Source: Opitutaceae bacterium
GTDB lineage: Bacteria; Verrucomicrobiota; Verrucomicrobiia; Opitutales; Coraliomargaritaceae
NCBI GenBank assembly: GCA_009886465.1
Contig: QXZH01000087.1
Location: 1 to 48,192 of the forward strand
Reading direction: 5' to 3'
DNA: 48,192 nucleotides
Below, one piece after another: positions 28,953-40,215 of the stretch; position 1 is the stretch's first letter; each line of letters opens with the position of its first letter. The notes beneath the pieces were generated by a model. That model ran no database searches. It was not told where the DNA came from and was given only the letters and a program-made list of their open reading frames with translations. The position numbers were made by a program, and so were the translations under genes.

Positions 28953-29786
28953 ATGTTTCACCAAATTTCAATACTTGGCCCTGGTCTGCTGGGCGCTTCA
29001 CTTGCTCTAACAATGAAAAAGCGCGGGCTCTGCCAGCGAGTGCATTCTTGGTCACGACGCTCGGAGACCCGCGCGCAGGCGATGCAGGCGGATTGGTGCG
29101 ATGCGATATTTGATCAAGCAAGTGCAGCCTGCGAGGGCAGTGACCTAGTCGTAGTCTGCACCCCCGTCGAAACGATTGTTCCTCTAATCAAACAAGTCGT
29201 GCCTTCAATACGACCGGACGCCCTAGTTACTGACGTCGGCAGCACAAAGAACCTGATTAGTCGCGAGGCGCAAGGCATCGCAGTTAACTTCATCGGCTCG
29301 CACCCAATGGCAGGCTCAGAACTCAAGGGGATGGGCCACGCCAGCCATAATTTGTTCGATGGTGCCGCCTGCTTCGTCACTCCGCTAGATGGTGACCGCG
29401 ACTCTGAGATTGTACGGCTACAAAATCTCTGGAAAGCCATCGGCATGCGAGTCGTCACCACTACCCCGGAGAAACACGATGAAATTGTAGCGCACATCAG
29501 CCACCTTCCACACCTATTGGCTTCATGCTTGTGCGGCTACCTAGGGGGGATGGACGCTAACTGGAAGAGCCTAGCCGGCGGTGGACTTCGTGATACCACC
29601 CGCATCGCAGCAGGCGACCCAACGCTCTGGAAGCAAATCCTCGAACAAAACCGCGAAGAAGTAATCCGGGCAGTCGACGGCTTTGAAAGCGAACTCCAGG
29701 CTCTTAAAGGCGCTCTGCTCGATAAAAAAACACCTGAACTCATCGCACGCTTAGAACGAGGCAAACAATTCCGAAATAGCCTCTAG
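28953..29786 (+). CDS. tyrA: Prephenate dehydrogenase
   Basis: Oxidatively decarboxylates prephenate to 4-hydroxyphenylpyruvate in tyrosine synthesis. The Rossmann motif ISILGPGLLGASLAL is at residues 5-19, followed by VTDVGSTK (about 92-99), the substrate motif GSHPMAGSELKGM (about 114-126), and HDEIVAHISHLPHLLA with its conserved histidines (about 173-188). The length of 277 matches the monofunctional bacterial enzyme; there is no chorismate mutase or ACT fusion. It is the first gene of a tyrA-aroA-cmk-plsC cluster, 39 bp before aroA. Confidence 0.95.
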   Translation: MFHQISILGPGLLGASLALTMKKRGLCQRVHSWSRRSETRAQAMQADWCDAIFDQASAACEGSDLVVVCTPVETIVPLIKQVVPSIRPDALVTDVGSTKNLISREAQGIAVNFIGSHPMAGSELKGMGHASHNLFDGAACFVTPLDGDRDSEIVRLQNLWKAIGMRVVTTTPEKHDEIVAHISHLPHLLASCLCGYLGGMDANWKSLAGGGLRDTTRIAAGDPTLWKQILEQNREEVIRAVDGFESELQALKGALLDKKTPELIARLERGKQFRNSL

Positions 29787-29825
29787 TTTTAATTAGTAGC
29801 ATTCACAAATTTCCGTTTTCAAAAC

Positions 29826-31208
29826 ATGCCCGCCCCACTTCCGATTCAACCACTCGTCCGCACCCTCGACCACAGCTTATCGCTTCCCGGCTCAAAGAGT
29901 ATCACTAACCGCGCCCTGATCCTCGCCGCTCTAGCAGATGGTGAGACTCAGCTTGAAGGTGCTCTTTTTAGTCGAGATACTCAGATCATGCTAGCCGCGC
30001 TCGATCTACTAGGCTTCAAAACCACATCCGATGAAGCTAACGCCAAGATCACGGTCAATGGCCAAGGCGGCCACATACCTTGCAATAGCGCCCACATCGA
30101 GGTCGGCAACGCAGGGACAGTTGCGCGCTTCCTAACCGCCTTTCTCGCACTCAAGGATGGGGGCGTCTATCACTTAGATGGCGACGCAGCCATGCGCCAA
30201 CGCCCAATGGCCGGCCTGCTCGAGTCTCTGGTCACTCTCGAAGCTGCCGATTTCGAATTTCACGGTGAGCCAAGTCATTTCCCCTTCACGCTCAATGCTA
30301 AAGGCTACAAAGGGGGCAAAGTCGCTGTCGACGCGAGCGCGAGCAGTCAAATCCTCTCTGCCCTGCTCCTTGCCGCGCCAAGCAATCCAAAAGGCGCGGG
30401 AGAGGCAGGAAGCCCCATCAAGCTAATCTGCCCCGAGGTTCGTCCGCATTACGTCGCGATTACTTCGAAAATGCGTGAAGACTTCGGTGCCGCTCCTGTC
30501 GTGGCCACCGAAGCCGGCGAATACGCCATTCCCCTTGCCTCATACTGCCCGCCCGCCTCGGGAAGCTACGCGATCGAGCCAGACGTTTCCGCCGCCAGCT
30601 ACTTTCTGGCACTCACCCTCATCCACGGGGGCAGTCTACGTATCCCCAATCTGAGCGCCGATCCGCTCCAAAGCGACGCCCACTTCGTTGAAGTGCTCGC
30701 CCAACACGGCCTCCAAGTCGATGCCGCCCAAAGCGAGTGGACGATTACATGCAGCGCAACCAACGACCTCCGGCGCGGCCACCGCGAGATTAACTTTAAC
30801 AGCATCTCTGACACCTTCCTTACCTACGCCGCAATTACGCCTCTATTGGGCGACTCCGTCCGCATCACAGGTATTGCCCATACCCGGCACCAAGAGACTG
30901 ACCGTATCGCAGGTATGGCTGCTGAACTCTCCAAGCTCGGCCAGCTAGTTAAAGAAGAACAAGGTGCCCTCACCATTCAGCCCAAACCCAACGAGCTTCG
31001 CGCCCGCGCGATGCAGGCACGCAACGCAGGCAAGCTACTCAGTATCGACACCTACGAAGACCACCGCTTCGCAATGAGCTTTGCCGTGCTCGCTAGTTAC
31101 GATCTACTCGGCGATGGCAAACCCTGGCTTGCGATCAAAGACCCCACCTGTTGCGCAAAAACCTATCCTGGCTTTTTCGATGCCCTCGACTCACTCCGCC
31201 ATGCCTAG
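29826..31208 (+). CDS. aroA: 3-phosphoshikimate 1-carboxyvinyltransferase (EPSP synthase)
   Basis: Transfers enolpyruvate from PEP to shikimate-3-phosphate. Family motifs: LPGSKSITNRALILAAL (about residues 20-36), GNAGTVARFLTAFLAL (about 93-108), DGDAAMRQRPM (about 118-128), DASASSQILSALLLAA (about 169-184), and the C-terminal DTYEDHRFAMSFAVLA (about 404-419). The catalytic Lys, Asp and Glu contexts look intact. The length of 460 is slightly long because of loops around AGEAGSP. The stop codon overlaps the cmk start (ATGCCTAG), indicating translational coupling. Confidence 0.96.
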   Translation: MPAPLPIQPLVRTLDHSLSLPGSKSITNRALILAALADGETQLEGALFSRDTQIMLAALDLLGFKTTSDEANAKITVNGQGGHIPCNSAHIEVGNAGTVARFLTAFLALKDGGVYHLDGDAAMRQRPMAGLLESLVTLEAADFEFHGEPSHFPFTLNAKGYKGGKVAVDASASSQILSALLLAAPSNPKGAGEAGSPIKLICPEVRPHYVAITSKMREDFGAAPVVATEAGEYAIPLASYCPPASGSYAIEPDVSAASYFLALTLIHGGSLRIPNLSADPLQSDAHFVEVLAQHGLQVDAAQSEWTITCSATNDLRRGHREINFNSISDTFLTYAAITPLLGDSVRITGIAHTRHQETDRIAGMAAELSKLGQLVKEEQGALTIQPKPNELRARAMQARNAGKLLSIDTYEDHRFAMSFAVLASYDLLGDGKPWLAIKDPTCCAKTYPGFFDALDSLRHA

Positions 31209-31863
31209 CTCCAATACTTTTAAAATCATCACCATCGATGGGGGCGCCGCCGTGGGCAAATCATCCACCTCTAAAGGACTCGCCGAGCGCCTCGAGCTCA
31301 TGCACGTGGACACTGGCTCGCACTACCGCACTCTAACCTGCGCGATTCTTGGATCTGGCGCAGACGCCGAACAAAGCGAGACCATTTCAAAAATCCTAGA
31401 AGCACTTAAGCTCAGCACTCAAATCGATGGCCGTAGTGCCAGGCTTGGTATAAACGACGTAGTCCCTGTAGACTCCGATCTTCGCTCGCCCGAGGTGAAT
31501 GCACAGGTATCCAAATTTGCCGCGATCCCCGAAGTGCGCAAAAAACTTTTCGCCTATCAGCGTTCGCTTGCCGACCTCGCTCGTGAGCAACAATACGCTG
31601 GCTTGATAATGGAAGGACGCGATATTGGCTCCATCATCTTCCCCGGGGCCGCTTACCGGTTTTTCCTCGACGCCGACGAGGCCACACGCGCCGCTCGCCG
31701 TGCTAAAGAGGGGCAAACCGACTCTATTGCTGCCCGCGACAAAATGGATAGAACCCGCCAGGCAGCCCCGCTCGTCTGCCCCAAGGGAGCCACCCAAATC
31801 AACACCGCGCACCACACCCTCGAAGAAGTCATCGAAAAAATCACCCACCTTATAGGATCTTAA
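31201..31863 (+). CDS. cmk: Cytidylate (CMP/dCMP) kinase
   Basis: Phosphorylates CMP/dCMP with ATP. The P-loop ITIDGGAAVGKSSTSKGLAE lies near the N-terminus, followed by DTGSHYR, the MEGRDIGSIIFPGA motif and FFLDADEATRAARRAKE, all typical of Cmk. The same frame is open upstream to ATG 31081, but that part overlaps aroA and precedes the conserved start. ATG 31201 gives a normal 220-residue enzyme overlapping the aroA stop by 8 bases. An aroA-cmk order is common in bacteria. Confidence 0.94.
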   Translation: MPSSNTFKIITIDGGAAVGKSSTSKGLAERLELMHVDTGSHYRTLTCAILGSGADAEQSETISKILEALKLSTQIDGRSARLGINDVVPVDSDLRSPEVNAQVSKFAAIPEVRKKLFAYQRSLADLAREQQYAGLIMEGRDIGSIIFPGAAYRFFLDADEATRAARRAKEGQTDSIAARDKMDRTRQAAPLVCPKGATQINTAHHTLEEVIEKITHLIGS

Positions 31864-31890
31864 CGGGTATTCGTCCTCCGTCATTGTTCA

Positions 31891-32541
31891 ATGTCAGACA
31901 GCTCCATTCCAAACCCACGGCTTTACGAACTCGTACGCGTGCTTGCCTCGTGGTATTTCACTACGCTTTACGATTATACCCAGAGCGGCCTTCAAAATGT
32001 GCCTAAATGCGGTCCCGTCATCTTCGCCGCCAACCACGTTAGCTTCTACGACCCGCCCGCTATCGGTGCCTGTATCCACAGGCCGATCAACTACTTTGCG
32101 CGCGATACTCTGTTTAAAGGACTCTTCGGCAAAGCCCTACGCGAGATCGGCACCATCCCCGTAGCCCGCGAAAATGCTGATATTAAATCCCTTAAAGCCA
32201 TCTTCCGAGCGCTCAAGTGCAAAGGCATTGTCGCTATTTACCCAGAGGGCACACGGTCAATGGACGGCCAACTTATGGAACCCAAGGCAGGTGCAGGTAT
32301 GATCGCCTGCAAATCAAAAGCTACCGTTATACCTACTCGCCTCTTTGGCACCCACGAAGTCTTTGGCCGCGCTGACAAAGGCCCAAAAATCGGAGGGCAC
32401 ATCCACATCACCTACGGCCAACCCATGACTACTGCCGAGATCGATCCTGGCAAAACACACACCGATAGATACCTAGAAGCCTCACGCAGAATCATGGCAC
32501 GCATCGCCGCACTTCAGGCCCCCAGCCAGGCGATCTTTTAG
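31891..32541 (+). CDS. plsC: 1-acyl-sn-glycerol-3-phosphate acyltransferase
   Basis: Makes phosphatidic acid for membrane lipids. The acyltransferase motif I FAANHVSFYDPP holds the NHxxxxD catalytic pair (about residues 47-58). Motif III YPEGTRSMDG (about 117-126) and the PKAGAGMIAC region (about 131-140) bind the phosphate substrate. A length of 216 fits PlsC. It lies 27 bp after cmk, so it is probably the last gene of the tyrA-aroA-cmk-plsC transcript. Confidence 0.93.
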   Translation: MSDSSIPNPRLYELVRVLASWYFTTLYDYTQSGLQNVPKCGPVIFAANHVSFYDPPAIGACIHRPINYFARDTLFKGLFGKALREIGTIPVARENADIKSLKAIFRALKCKGIVAIYPEGTRSMDGQLMEPKAGAGMIACKSKATVIPTRLFGTHEVFGRADKGPKIGGHIHITYGQPMTTAEIDPGKTHTDRYLEASRRIMARIAALQAPSQAIF

Positions 32542-32747
32542 ACCTGTAACCTAATTTAATGAGCGCCCGGGCTACAATTAACAATTACAAGGAACTCATT
32601 CTCCACTTTAAACAACCCAGTTTACAGTGGCACATATTTGTCCAGAACTCATGATTTACCAGAACAAGCTGCCCCCATGCATAAACTTCTTAGCCATAAC
32701 ATAAATTAACGGTTCTAGATAGCCGCGCCAAAGATTCCCATTTTTTC

Positions 32748-33944
<1,197 letters not shown>

Positions 33945-33964
33945 GCGCACTCAGCATTTCGATT

Positions 33965-35689
33965 ATGCCCTACCCTGATCTACTCGAAAAACTCCGAGAA
34001 GAAGTTGGGGCAAAGAACGTTTTCACGGGCGAGAAGAAAACTGCTTACTATCGTTCAGGCTTTCGCTCGGGGCTCGGAGGCGCGCTCGCAGTAATCTTTC
34101 CAGAGACCCTACTCCAGCAGTGGCACATCTTACAGCATTGCGTCGATAGCGGATGCGTGATCATCATGCAAGGCGCTAAGACCGGACTGACCGAGGGCTC
34201 TTGCCCTAGCGAAGGCGGCTACGGCCGCCCCGTAATCATCATCAACTCAAGGCGACTGACCAAGCTCATGCTTCTTGATGGCGGCAAACAGGTGTTGGCT
34301 CTACCAGGAGCCAGCCTCCACCAATTGGAAAACCTCCTGCGCCCTCTTGGCCGCGCGCCCCATTCCGTAATCGGTTCTACGAGTATTGGTGCGACCATCG
34401 TGGGAGGCATTGCGAACAATGCGGGAGGAGCGCTCTGCAAGCGTGGCTCGTCCTACACCGAACTATCACTCTTCGCTCAGGTCGATGCCGCCGGTAAGCT
34501 CCAACTCGTCGACCACCTCGGTATCCGAAACCTAGGGGAGACCCCTGAGCAGATCTTCGAGCGTCTCGAAGGTGGACAGATTGATAGCGCCGACCTAGAA
34601 GCGCAGGACACTCCCGCCTCGGACAGAGAATACCCCAGCCGTATTCGCGATCTCGAAGCCGACCTTCCCAACCGCTACAACGCTGACCCGAAACGCCTTT
34701 TCGAGCTCAGCGGCAGCGCAGGTAAGGTCGCCGCCTTCGCGGTGAGAGTCGACACCTACCCACTCCCTAAAAAGGAGCAGGTCTTCTTTCTTGGCACTGA
34801 TCAGCCCGATGACCTCACCAAACTCCGCCAGCAAATTTTAACCAAATTTAAAGAACTGCCCGAGATGTGCGAGTACATGAACCGCGACATTTTCAAAGTA
34901 GCTGAGCGATACGGAAAAGACGTCTTTCTTTCGATCAAACATATCGGCACGCGTCGCATGCCAAGGGCCTATGCACTTAAATCAGCGATAGAGCATCGGC
35001 TCAACAAACTCAAGTTCTTGCCAAGGTTCCTGCCCGACTTATTACTCTACCATCTCAGTCGTCTCTTCCCGCAACATCTACCACAGCGCTTGCTGGAGTA
35101 TCGCAACCGTTTCAATTACTATCTAATACTCAGCATGTCCGACGACGGCATCGAAGAAGCACGTAAATACCTAGGCCAAGAATGGAAACCGCGAGGCGAG
35201 GGCGACTTTTTTGAGTGCACGCCCAAAGAGCAGGAGGCTGCGCTGCTCCACCGCTTTGCCGCCGCTGGCGCTGCCATACGCTATCAAGCCCTGCATCAAA
35301 AAACAACCGAGGAAGTCCTCGCGCTGGATATTGCGCTACTTGGCAACGACCCCAACTGGGTGGAATCCATCCCGCCCGAAGTTCAAAAGCGGCTCGATCT
35401 TTCGCTTGATTATGGTCACTTCATGTGCCACGTGTTTCACCGCGACTACATCTTTAAAAAAGGCACCGATCTCCGGGCAATGAAGGCAATGCTCCTTGAG
35501 TGCCTAGATAAAAAAAGAGCCAAGTATCCTGCTGAGCACAACGTCGGACACCTATATGAAGCGGAGCCACATCTGAAATCTTTCTACCAAGAACTAGATC
35601 CCACAAACACCTTTAACCCGGGTATTGGCAAAACGAGTAAAAGTAGACCTCCATTACAATCTAACGAAGAAACCCCCACGTCCCCCTAG
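33965..35689 (+). CDS. dld: FAD-dependent D-lactate dehydrogenase (quinone)
   Basis: A membrane-associated flavoenzyme oxidising D-lactate to pyruvate. The FAD-binding PCMH domain has MQGAKTGLTEGSCP (about residues 68-81), the flavin-pocket motif GSTSIGATIVGGIANNAGG (about 138-156) and LSGSAGKVAAFAVRVDTYP. The E. coli Dld-type membrane-binding middle domain is basic and hydrophobic (LKFLPRFLPDLLLYHLSRLF). The C-terminal part ends with GHFMCHVFHRDY, EHNVGHLYEA and TFNPGIGKTSK. The length of 574 matches Dld. It follows purM by 20 bp, although the two functions are unrelated. Confidence 0.9.
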   Translation: MPYPDLLEKLREEVGAKNVFTGEKKTAYYRSGFRSGLGGALAVIFPETLLQQWHILQHCVDSGCVIIMQGAKTGLTEGSCPSEGGYGRPVIIINSRRLTKLMLLDGGKQVLALPGASLHQLENLLRPLGRAPHSVIGSTSIGATIVGGIANNAGGALCKRGSSYTELSLFAQVDAAGKLQLVDHLGIRNLGETPEQIFERLEGGQIDSADLEAQDTPASDREYPSRIRDLEADLPNRYNADPKRLFELSGSAGKVAAFAVRVDTYPLPKKEQVFFLGTDQPDDLTKLRQQILTKFKELPEMCEYMNRDIFKVAERYGKDVFLSIKHIGTRRMPRAYALKSAIEHRLNKLKFLPRFLPDLLLYHLSRLFPQHLPQRLLEYRNRFNYYLILSMSDDGIEEARKYLGQEWKPRGEGDFFECTPKEQEAALLHRFAAAGAAIRYQALHQKTTEEVLALDIALLGNDPNWVESIPPEVQKRLDLSLDYGHFMCHVFHRDYIFKKGTDLRAMKAMLLECLDKKRAKYPAEHNVGHLYEAEPHLKSFYQELDPTNTFNPGIGKTSKSRPPLQSNEETPTSP

Positions 35690-35705
35690 GTGAATTAGGC
35701 ATGGG

Positions 35706-36215
35706 TTATTTCTTATTTTTTTTGCCGCGCTTTTTCTTTCTGCCCTTGAGTAGCTTCTTCACTTTCGTGCGCTGATCTTCGCGCACAATGTAGCCGATGC
35801 AATTGCGAGAGCCACACAAGCAAGGGTGGTCAAGGAAGTGCTCCATGTCGTAGCCGTAGTCATAGACGAGCTCATCGCCTTTTTTGATGTCTTGGATTGC
35901 TACGATCCAAATTTCACCACCGGAATTGATCGCTTCACAATTCCCATCGCAGGAGTGGTTCATGTAGCGGGCGGGGTTATCGCCAAGGCGCCCGTCTATG
36001 TCATATTTGTCATCGAGCTCGAAGATGTAAACAAGGCCTTCGCCCGTTTCGCGAGCTTCATCCTCCCATTCGAGAGCACGCTTCTTTGACTCCTCTTTCG
36101 TAATTTTTTCACCGACATATTGGATGATCTGAGCCTTCTCTTCGATGTCAGTCGTGGCGTATAGTCCGTGCCCGTGAATCTCTGATGTTTTTACTTTGCA
36201 AAGTGGTTTTGGCAT
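35706..36215 (-). CDS. SET-domain protein-lysine methyltransferase
   Basis: A complete SET domain: the N-terminal strand [16 protein letters not shown] (about residues 11-26), the SAM-binding/pseudoknot motif [13 protein letters not shown] (about 82-94) and the catalytic tyrosine region [11 protein letters not shown] (about 112-122). A post-SET zinc-binding cluster CLCGSRNC follows (about 132-139), and the very basic tail ends [10 protein letters not shown]. Eukaryotic histone methyltransferases share these features, and post-SET Cys clusters occur in a minority of bacterial members. The target is unknown. It lies 21 bp downstream of gpsA, probably on the same transcript, and converges on dld. 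Confidence 0.9.
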   Translation of the reverse strand: MPKPLCKVKTSEIHGHGLYATTDIEEKAQIIQYVGEKITKEESKKRALEWEDEARETGEGLVYIFELDDKYDIDGRLGDNPARYMNHSCDGNCEAINSGGEIWIVAIQDIKKGDELVYDYGYDMEHFLDHPCLCGSRNCIGYIVREDQRTKVKKLLKGRKKKRGKKNKK

Positions 36216-36236
36216 GAGTCGTTCAGTAGAAAATAT

Positions 36237-37235
36237 CTATTCTGATTTCAAGTCGCGGGTCATTAGCTGCTGCATCGCAGCCAGGGGCTCTAGCCCGCCA
36301 TAAAGTATTGCATGGATGATGCCAAGAATTGGAGCATCCACTTTTTTTTCCGCGCAGATTTGTTGAAGGCATTTCGTCGCACGGTAACCTTCGACAACCG
36401 ACTTCTGACTTTCGATAATCGCGGTCGGCGTTTCACCCTCCCCGATTCTTTGCCCAAGGGTGCGATTGCGACTCCACTCGCCGGAACAAGTCGCCACCAA
36501 ATCACCAAATCCACTGAGGCCGAAGTAAGTTTCTTTTTGCCCGCCCAGTTCTACGCCGAGGCGCACCATTTCATTCAGACTGCGCGTAAGTAAGGCTGCT
36601 TTTGCATTATCTCCCAGTTGCAATCCATCACAGAGACCCGAGCCGATAGCGTATATATTTTTTAAGGTTCCGCCCAGTTCCGTGCCACGCAGATCATCGG
36701 AAAGGTAGGCGCGTAGCCCCGCATTACTAAAAGCACTTTGATATCGCTCGGGGTCTTCGCAATCGCTACTCATGGCGAGTACCACGGCTGTCGGTTTGCC
36801 CTCGGCTACCTCGCCTGCAAAAGTGGGCCCCGAAAGCACCCCGCGAGCGATACCTGGCAAGGCTTCGCCCACGATCTCGGCAGGCGTTTTAAAGGTCTCT
36901 AGCTCGAGGCCTTTGCACATAATCACACAAAGTTTTAGCTGCCAAGCGCCCTCTAGGTGCGGCTGGATCGATTCGCAGAGCAATCGCAGCGCTTTTGACG
37001 GGCAGGCAAGGAAGACCACCTCTGCCTCCATAAGGACGGGGCCTACCTCACAGCCGACTTGAATTGTGTGGGGCAACTTGAAGCTCGGCAAGTAGTCGCA
37101 ATTTTCACGCGAGGAGGCAATCTCAAGGGCGTGTTCCATACGACGCGGCACCAAAGTTACCGAGTGGCCACATCGGTCAAGGTGAAGAGCCATTGCGGTG
37201 CCCCAAGCACCGGCTCCTAAGATGCAACAATTCAT
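36237..37235 (-). CDS. gpsA: NAD(P)-dependent glycerol-3-phosphate dehydrogenase
   Basis: Makes sn-glycerol-3-phosphate for phospholipids, supplying the acyltransferase pathway that includes PlsC. The N-terminal Rossmann motif [16 protein letters not shown] is at residues 4-19, followed by [19 protein letters not shown] (about 134-152) and the substrate/catalytic region [20 protein letters not shown] (about 188-207) with its conserved Lys. The helix [17 protein letters not shown] and [18 protein letters not shown] complete the fold. The length of 332 is typical. A 138-bp gap to rluD, containing a TTGTCA-type promoter-like element, suggests its own promoter. Confidence 0.95.
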   Translation of the reverse strand: MNCCILGAGAWGTAMALHLDRCGHSVTLVPRRMEHALEIASSRENCDYLPSFKLPHTIQVGCEVGPVLMEAEVVFLACPSKALRLLCESIQPHLEGAWQLKLCVIMCKGLELETFKTPAEIVGEALPGIARGVLSGPTFAGEVAEGKPTAVVLAMSSDCEDPERYQSAFSNAGLRAYLSDDLRGTELGGTLKNIYAIGSGLCDGLQLGDNAKAALLTRSLNEMVRLGVELGGQKETYFGLSGFGDLVATCSGEWSRNRTLGQRIGEGETPTAIIESQKSVVEGYRATKCLQQICAEKKVDAPILGIIHAILYGGLEPLAAMQQLMTRDLKSE

Positions 37236-37373
37236 AGAGGTATGGGTTGTAAATAATTAACCAAGTATATGATCATTAGAGGTTGATAATACAGCGATGC
37301 ATTAAGTCTGTATGACTGATCTTCTTTTGACAACTCTTTGTCTCCACTGGAGCACAAAACATGTTTATCGCTC

Positions 37374-38303
37374 CTACCCCAGTTGCACCGTCAAATCCTC
37401 GAAATCCCTCGGGAGCGGAGCCTCAAAAGTCATCAGCTCGCCGCGATCGGGGTGCTGTATGCGTAGCTCTGTCGAGTGAAGCATGACGCGGGGCACTTCA
37501 ATGTCCTTCAAGCGCCCGGGCTTGAAGCCGTAGGTCGTGTCGCCGAGTAGCGGGAATCGAATCTCGCTCATGTGAACACGTATCTGGTGAGTGCGCCCAG
37601 TGTGTATGATGCAACTCATGCGTGTCGCCTTCTGGCCATAACGTGCTTCGACCTTCCAATCGGTATGGGCAGATTTGCCGCTATGCACGACTGCCATCCG
37701 AGTCCGCATTACGGGATGGCGCCCGATGGCTTCTTTAATTGTGCCACGACTTACCTTTGGGGTGCCGAAAACCAACGCGGTATAGCGCTTGTAGGTCTTC
37801 CTTTCGCTGAAGGCAGCAGCCAGCTTGTGATGTGCCGTGTCGTTTTTTGCGACGATGATTAAGCCGCTGGTATCTTTATCCAAGCGATGAACAATCCCTG
37901 GCCGATCCGGTGCGCCAACCGTGCTGAGATTTTCGCCACAATGATATAGCAGCGCGTGAACAAGCGTATTATCCTCGGTGCCGTTGCCGGGGTGCGTAAT
38001 CATCCCTGGTGCTTTATTCACCACTAAGATCGACTCGTCTTCATAGATCACGTCGAGCGGCAAATCGACGGGGGTCGGTGCGGCATCAAAGGTCGGTTCT
38101 TCGAGTGCGGCGCGGAGCAGTCCTGATTGGGTCACCTTAAAACGTTTATCAATGGTCTTACCGTCAAAGGTGACTTGCCCTGCATCAAAGGCGCGCTGTA
38201 AGCGAGCGCGGCTGACATCATCAAACTTGGCTGCGAAGATCTTATCTGCGCGCCCTGCTTTAGTGCCAGAAGGCACTGAGAATTTTATGATCCGGTCAGG
38301 CAT
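37374..38303 (-). CDS. rluD: RluD-family 23S rRNA pseudouridine synthase
   Basis: An S4-like RNA-binding region (residues 1-70, [17 protein letters not shown]) is followed by a pseudouridine synthase domain with the catalytic motif [16 protein letters not shown]; the Asp is the nucleophile. Later motifs are [20 protein letters not shown] and RVMLHSTEL. RluD modifies the large subunit near helix 69. A GTG at 38336 would add 11 residues, but ATG 38303 (309 residues, MPDRIIKF) matches the usual N-terminus. It is the last member of the nusA-to-rluD run. Confidence 0.9.
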   Translation of the reverse strand: MPDRIIKFSVPSGTKAGRADKIFAAKFDDVSRARLQRAFDAGQVTFDGKTIDKRFKVTQSGLLRAALEEPTFDAAPTPVDLPLDVIYEDESILVVNKAPGMITHPGNGTEDNTLVHALLYHCGENLSTVGAPDRPGIVHRLDKDTSGLIIVAKNDTAHHKLAAAFSERKTYKRYTALVFGTPKVSRGTIKEAIGRHPVMRTRMAVVHSGKSAHTDWKVEARYGQKATRMSCIIHTGRTHQIRVHMSEIRFPLLGDTTYGFKPGRLKDIEVPRVMLHSTELRIQHPDRGELMTFEAPLPRDFEDLTVQLG

Positions 38304-38355
38304 AATGGTTTTTACTTCGGTTGCTTGAAGGGGCACGCCACTCTTAACCGAGCAA

Positions 38356-39345
38356 TCACTCAGCCAACTCCTTCGCCGTTACACAATCTTTAGCAATCTG
38401 GGCTTTCAACTCTTTGGCGCAGGCAAATTTTTGTTCAGGGCGGATAAACTTTAACCACTCAACCTCAATCGCATCGTTTATGCTTAGCTCTGTCGCATCC
38501 AAGGCATGGACTTCGAGCGCAGGCACTTGATCAGCATTAGCCACAGTCGGTTTGACGCCGTAGTTGGCCACCCCGACTTGCCAATCCTTCGACCCGCTTT
38601 CACGTAAGCTTACTAGATAAACTCCGTAGCGCGGTAGACACTCTGGTTGCCAAGGAAGGTTCAATGTAGGAAAGCCAATTGTGCGTCCCAGCTTTGCGCC
38701 ACCGACGATCCTACCCCTTGCGGTATAATTATAGCCGAGCAAATCGTTAACGGCCTCAATCTCGCCCGTTTCGAGTTCTTTACGAATGCGCGTACTACTG
38801 ATTGGTTCGCCGTTATGTTTAATACGCTCGGCGCTGAACACACCGAGGCTTAAGGCGCGCCCAGATTCAATCAATGTCGCCACGTCACCCGCACGCTTCT
38901 GGCCAAAGCGGAAGTTCTCGCCAACATAGATTGACTTGAGTGCGGGTAAGGCAGCCTTCAGATGGCTAAGAAACTGGTCGGCAGGAATCGAGGCAAAGGC
39001 ATGGTCGAAGTGCTTGCAAATCACGCAGTCGACCCCTACCTCGTGAAGCATTGAGGTCTTCGTCTCAATCGGCATGATGAGGCGCGTCGGATCTTTGGGG
39101 CGAAAGAGACGACTCGGATGCGGATCAAAAGTTAGCACACCTGCAATACCACCACGGCCTGAACCTGCTTGAAGTGAGTTTTTTCGGGCTGCTGTAGTAC
39201 CTGAGCGGCGAGCGGAAAATACGGCCGATTCAATCACAGCCTTATGACCGAGATGCACACCATCGAAGACACCAATGGCCAGATGTAGTTCTCCCTTTAA
39301 CCCAGAAAGAGCTTCAAAGTTATCAACGGTAGCTGGGAAGTTCAT
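38356..39345 (-). CDS. ribF: Bifunctional riboflavin kinase / FAD synthetase
   Basis: Converts riboflavin to FMN and then FAD. The adenylyltransferase domain has [16 protein letters not shown] (about residues 23-38), [12 protein letters not shown] and [14 protein letters not shown]. The kinase domain has [20 protein letters not shown] (about 208-227) and ends with [19 protein letters not shown]. An insertion of about 18-25 residues (near 44-69, Gly/Ser/Arg-rich) breaks the usual spacing between helix 1 and the TFDPHP strand. The downstream motifs are intact. It is 28 bp after truB, as in the standard truB-ribF arrangement. Confidence 0.93.
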   Translation of the reverse strand: MNFPATVDNFEALSGLKGELHLAIGVFDGVHLGHKAVIESAVFSARRSGTTAARKNSLQAGSGRGGIAGVLTFDPHPSRLFRPKDPTRLIMPIETKTSMLHEVGVDCVICKHFDHAFASIPADQFLSHLKAALPALKSIYVGENFRFGQKRAGDVATLIESGRALSLGVFSAERIKHNGEPISSTRIRKELETGEIEAVNDLLGYNYTARGRIVGGAKLGRTIGFPTLNLPWQPECLPRYGVYLVSLRESGSKDWQVGVANYGVKPTVANADQVPALEVHALDATELSINDAIEVEWLKFIRPEQKFACAKELKAQIAKDCVTAKELAE

Positions 39346-39373
39346 GAGAATTGCTTAGCTTAGAGTTCCGCCC

Positions 39374-40102
39374 TTAAAGCGCATGAGTGGGCACGGCTTG
39401 AATCACGGGAATTAGTTGCTTGCGCAGGGTGGACGGGGACATCACCTCTAGCTCTTCGATCTTGGTGGCATTCTCGATGCGAAACTGGCCGACGGCGGTC
39501 CTACGAAGCTCATTCAAATGGCCACCACAACCGAGTTTTTCGCCAAGGTCGTGCGCAATCGTGCGCACATAAGCACCCTTACTCGTGCCTACTATAAAGG
39601 AAACTTCAGGCAGCGCATACTTGGTTAACTCAAAACGGCTAATGTGGATAACGCGTGGCTCGCGCTCAACGACTTTACCCTGACGAGCTAGCTTGTAGAG
39701 CTTTTGGCCATTAATCTTCTTCGCCGAAAACATCGGGGGTGTCTGATATTGATCACCCATAAAGGTCTTTATCTCGGCTTTCACTTGCTCTTCTGTCAGT
39801 TCAGGCACAGGGCGCTCTTCTGTAATCTCGCCCTCAGCATCTTGCGAGTCAGTACTCACACCTAGCTTGACGGTTCCAGTGTATTCTTTGCCGAGACTCA
39901 TCAAATATTGCGAAGTCTTTGTCGCCTTACCAATCAAGATAAGTAACAAGCCGGTGGCCATTGGGTCAAGCGTCCCAGCATGCCCGACCTTTTTCATGTG
40001 GTAGACCCGGCGGATTTTTGACACGACATCGTGCGAGGTAATGCCTTGCGGCTTATCTACAAGAAGGATGCCTTCCGGAGCGTCGGTAATTGGCTGGGAC
40101 AT
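39374..40102 (-). CDS. truB: tRNA pseudouridine-55 synthase
   Basis: Makes pseudouridine 55 in the T loop of tRNA. The catalytic region is [20 protein letters not shown] (about residues 37-56), where the Asp in TLDP is the nucleophile. [12 protein letters not shown] precedes it and [16 protein letters not shown] follows. A length of 242 corresponds to a short TruB without a full PUA domain. It belongs to the nusA-infB-rbfA-nrnA-truB-ribF operon, and 113 bp separates it from nrnA. Confidence 0.94.
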   Translation of the reverse strand: MSQPITDAPEGILLVDKPQGITSHDVVSKIRRVYHMKKVGHAGTLDPMATGLLLILIGKATKTSQYLMSLGKEYTGTVKLGVSTDSQDAEGEITEERPVPELTEEQVKAEIKTFMGDQYQTPPMFSAKKINGQKLYKLARQGKVVEREPRVIHISRFELTKYALPEVSFIVGTSKGAYVRTIAHDLGEKLGCGGHLNELRRTAVGQFRIENATKIEELEVMSPSTLRKQLIPVIQAVPTHAL

Positions 40103-40215
40103 GATGAAATGGTTGGTTGATCGCAGGGCTTTACTTTGCTGGATACTCGGGCGGCAAAGGATCGCCCTCGCCCACCTAAGAGCATTGCGCTAGCATGAGT
40201 CCTAAAGAAATAAAA

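Noticed and set aside
31081-31200. Upstream extension of cmk
   Set aside because: The extra 40 codons lie wholly inside aroA in another frame; the conserved Cmk N-terminus starts at 31201.
38304-38336. GTG start for RluD
   Set aside because: Adds 11 residues not matching the family; ATG 38303 is preferred.
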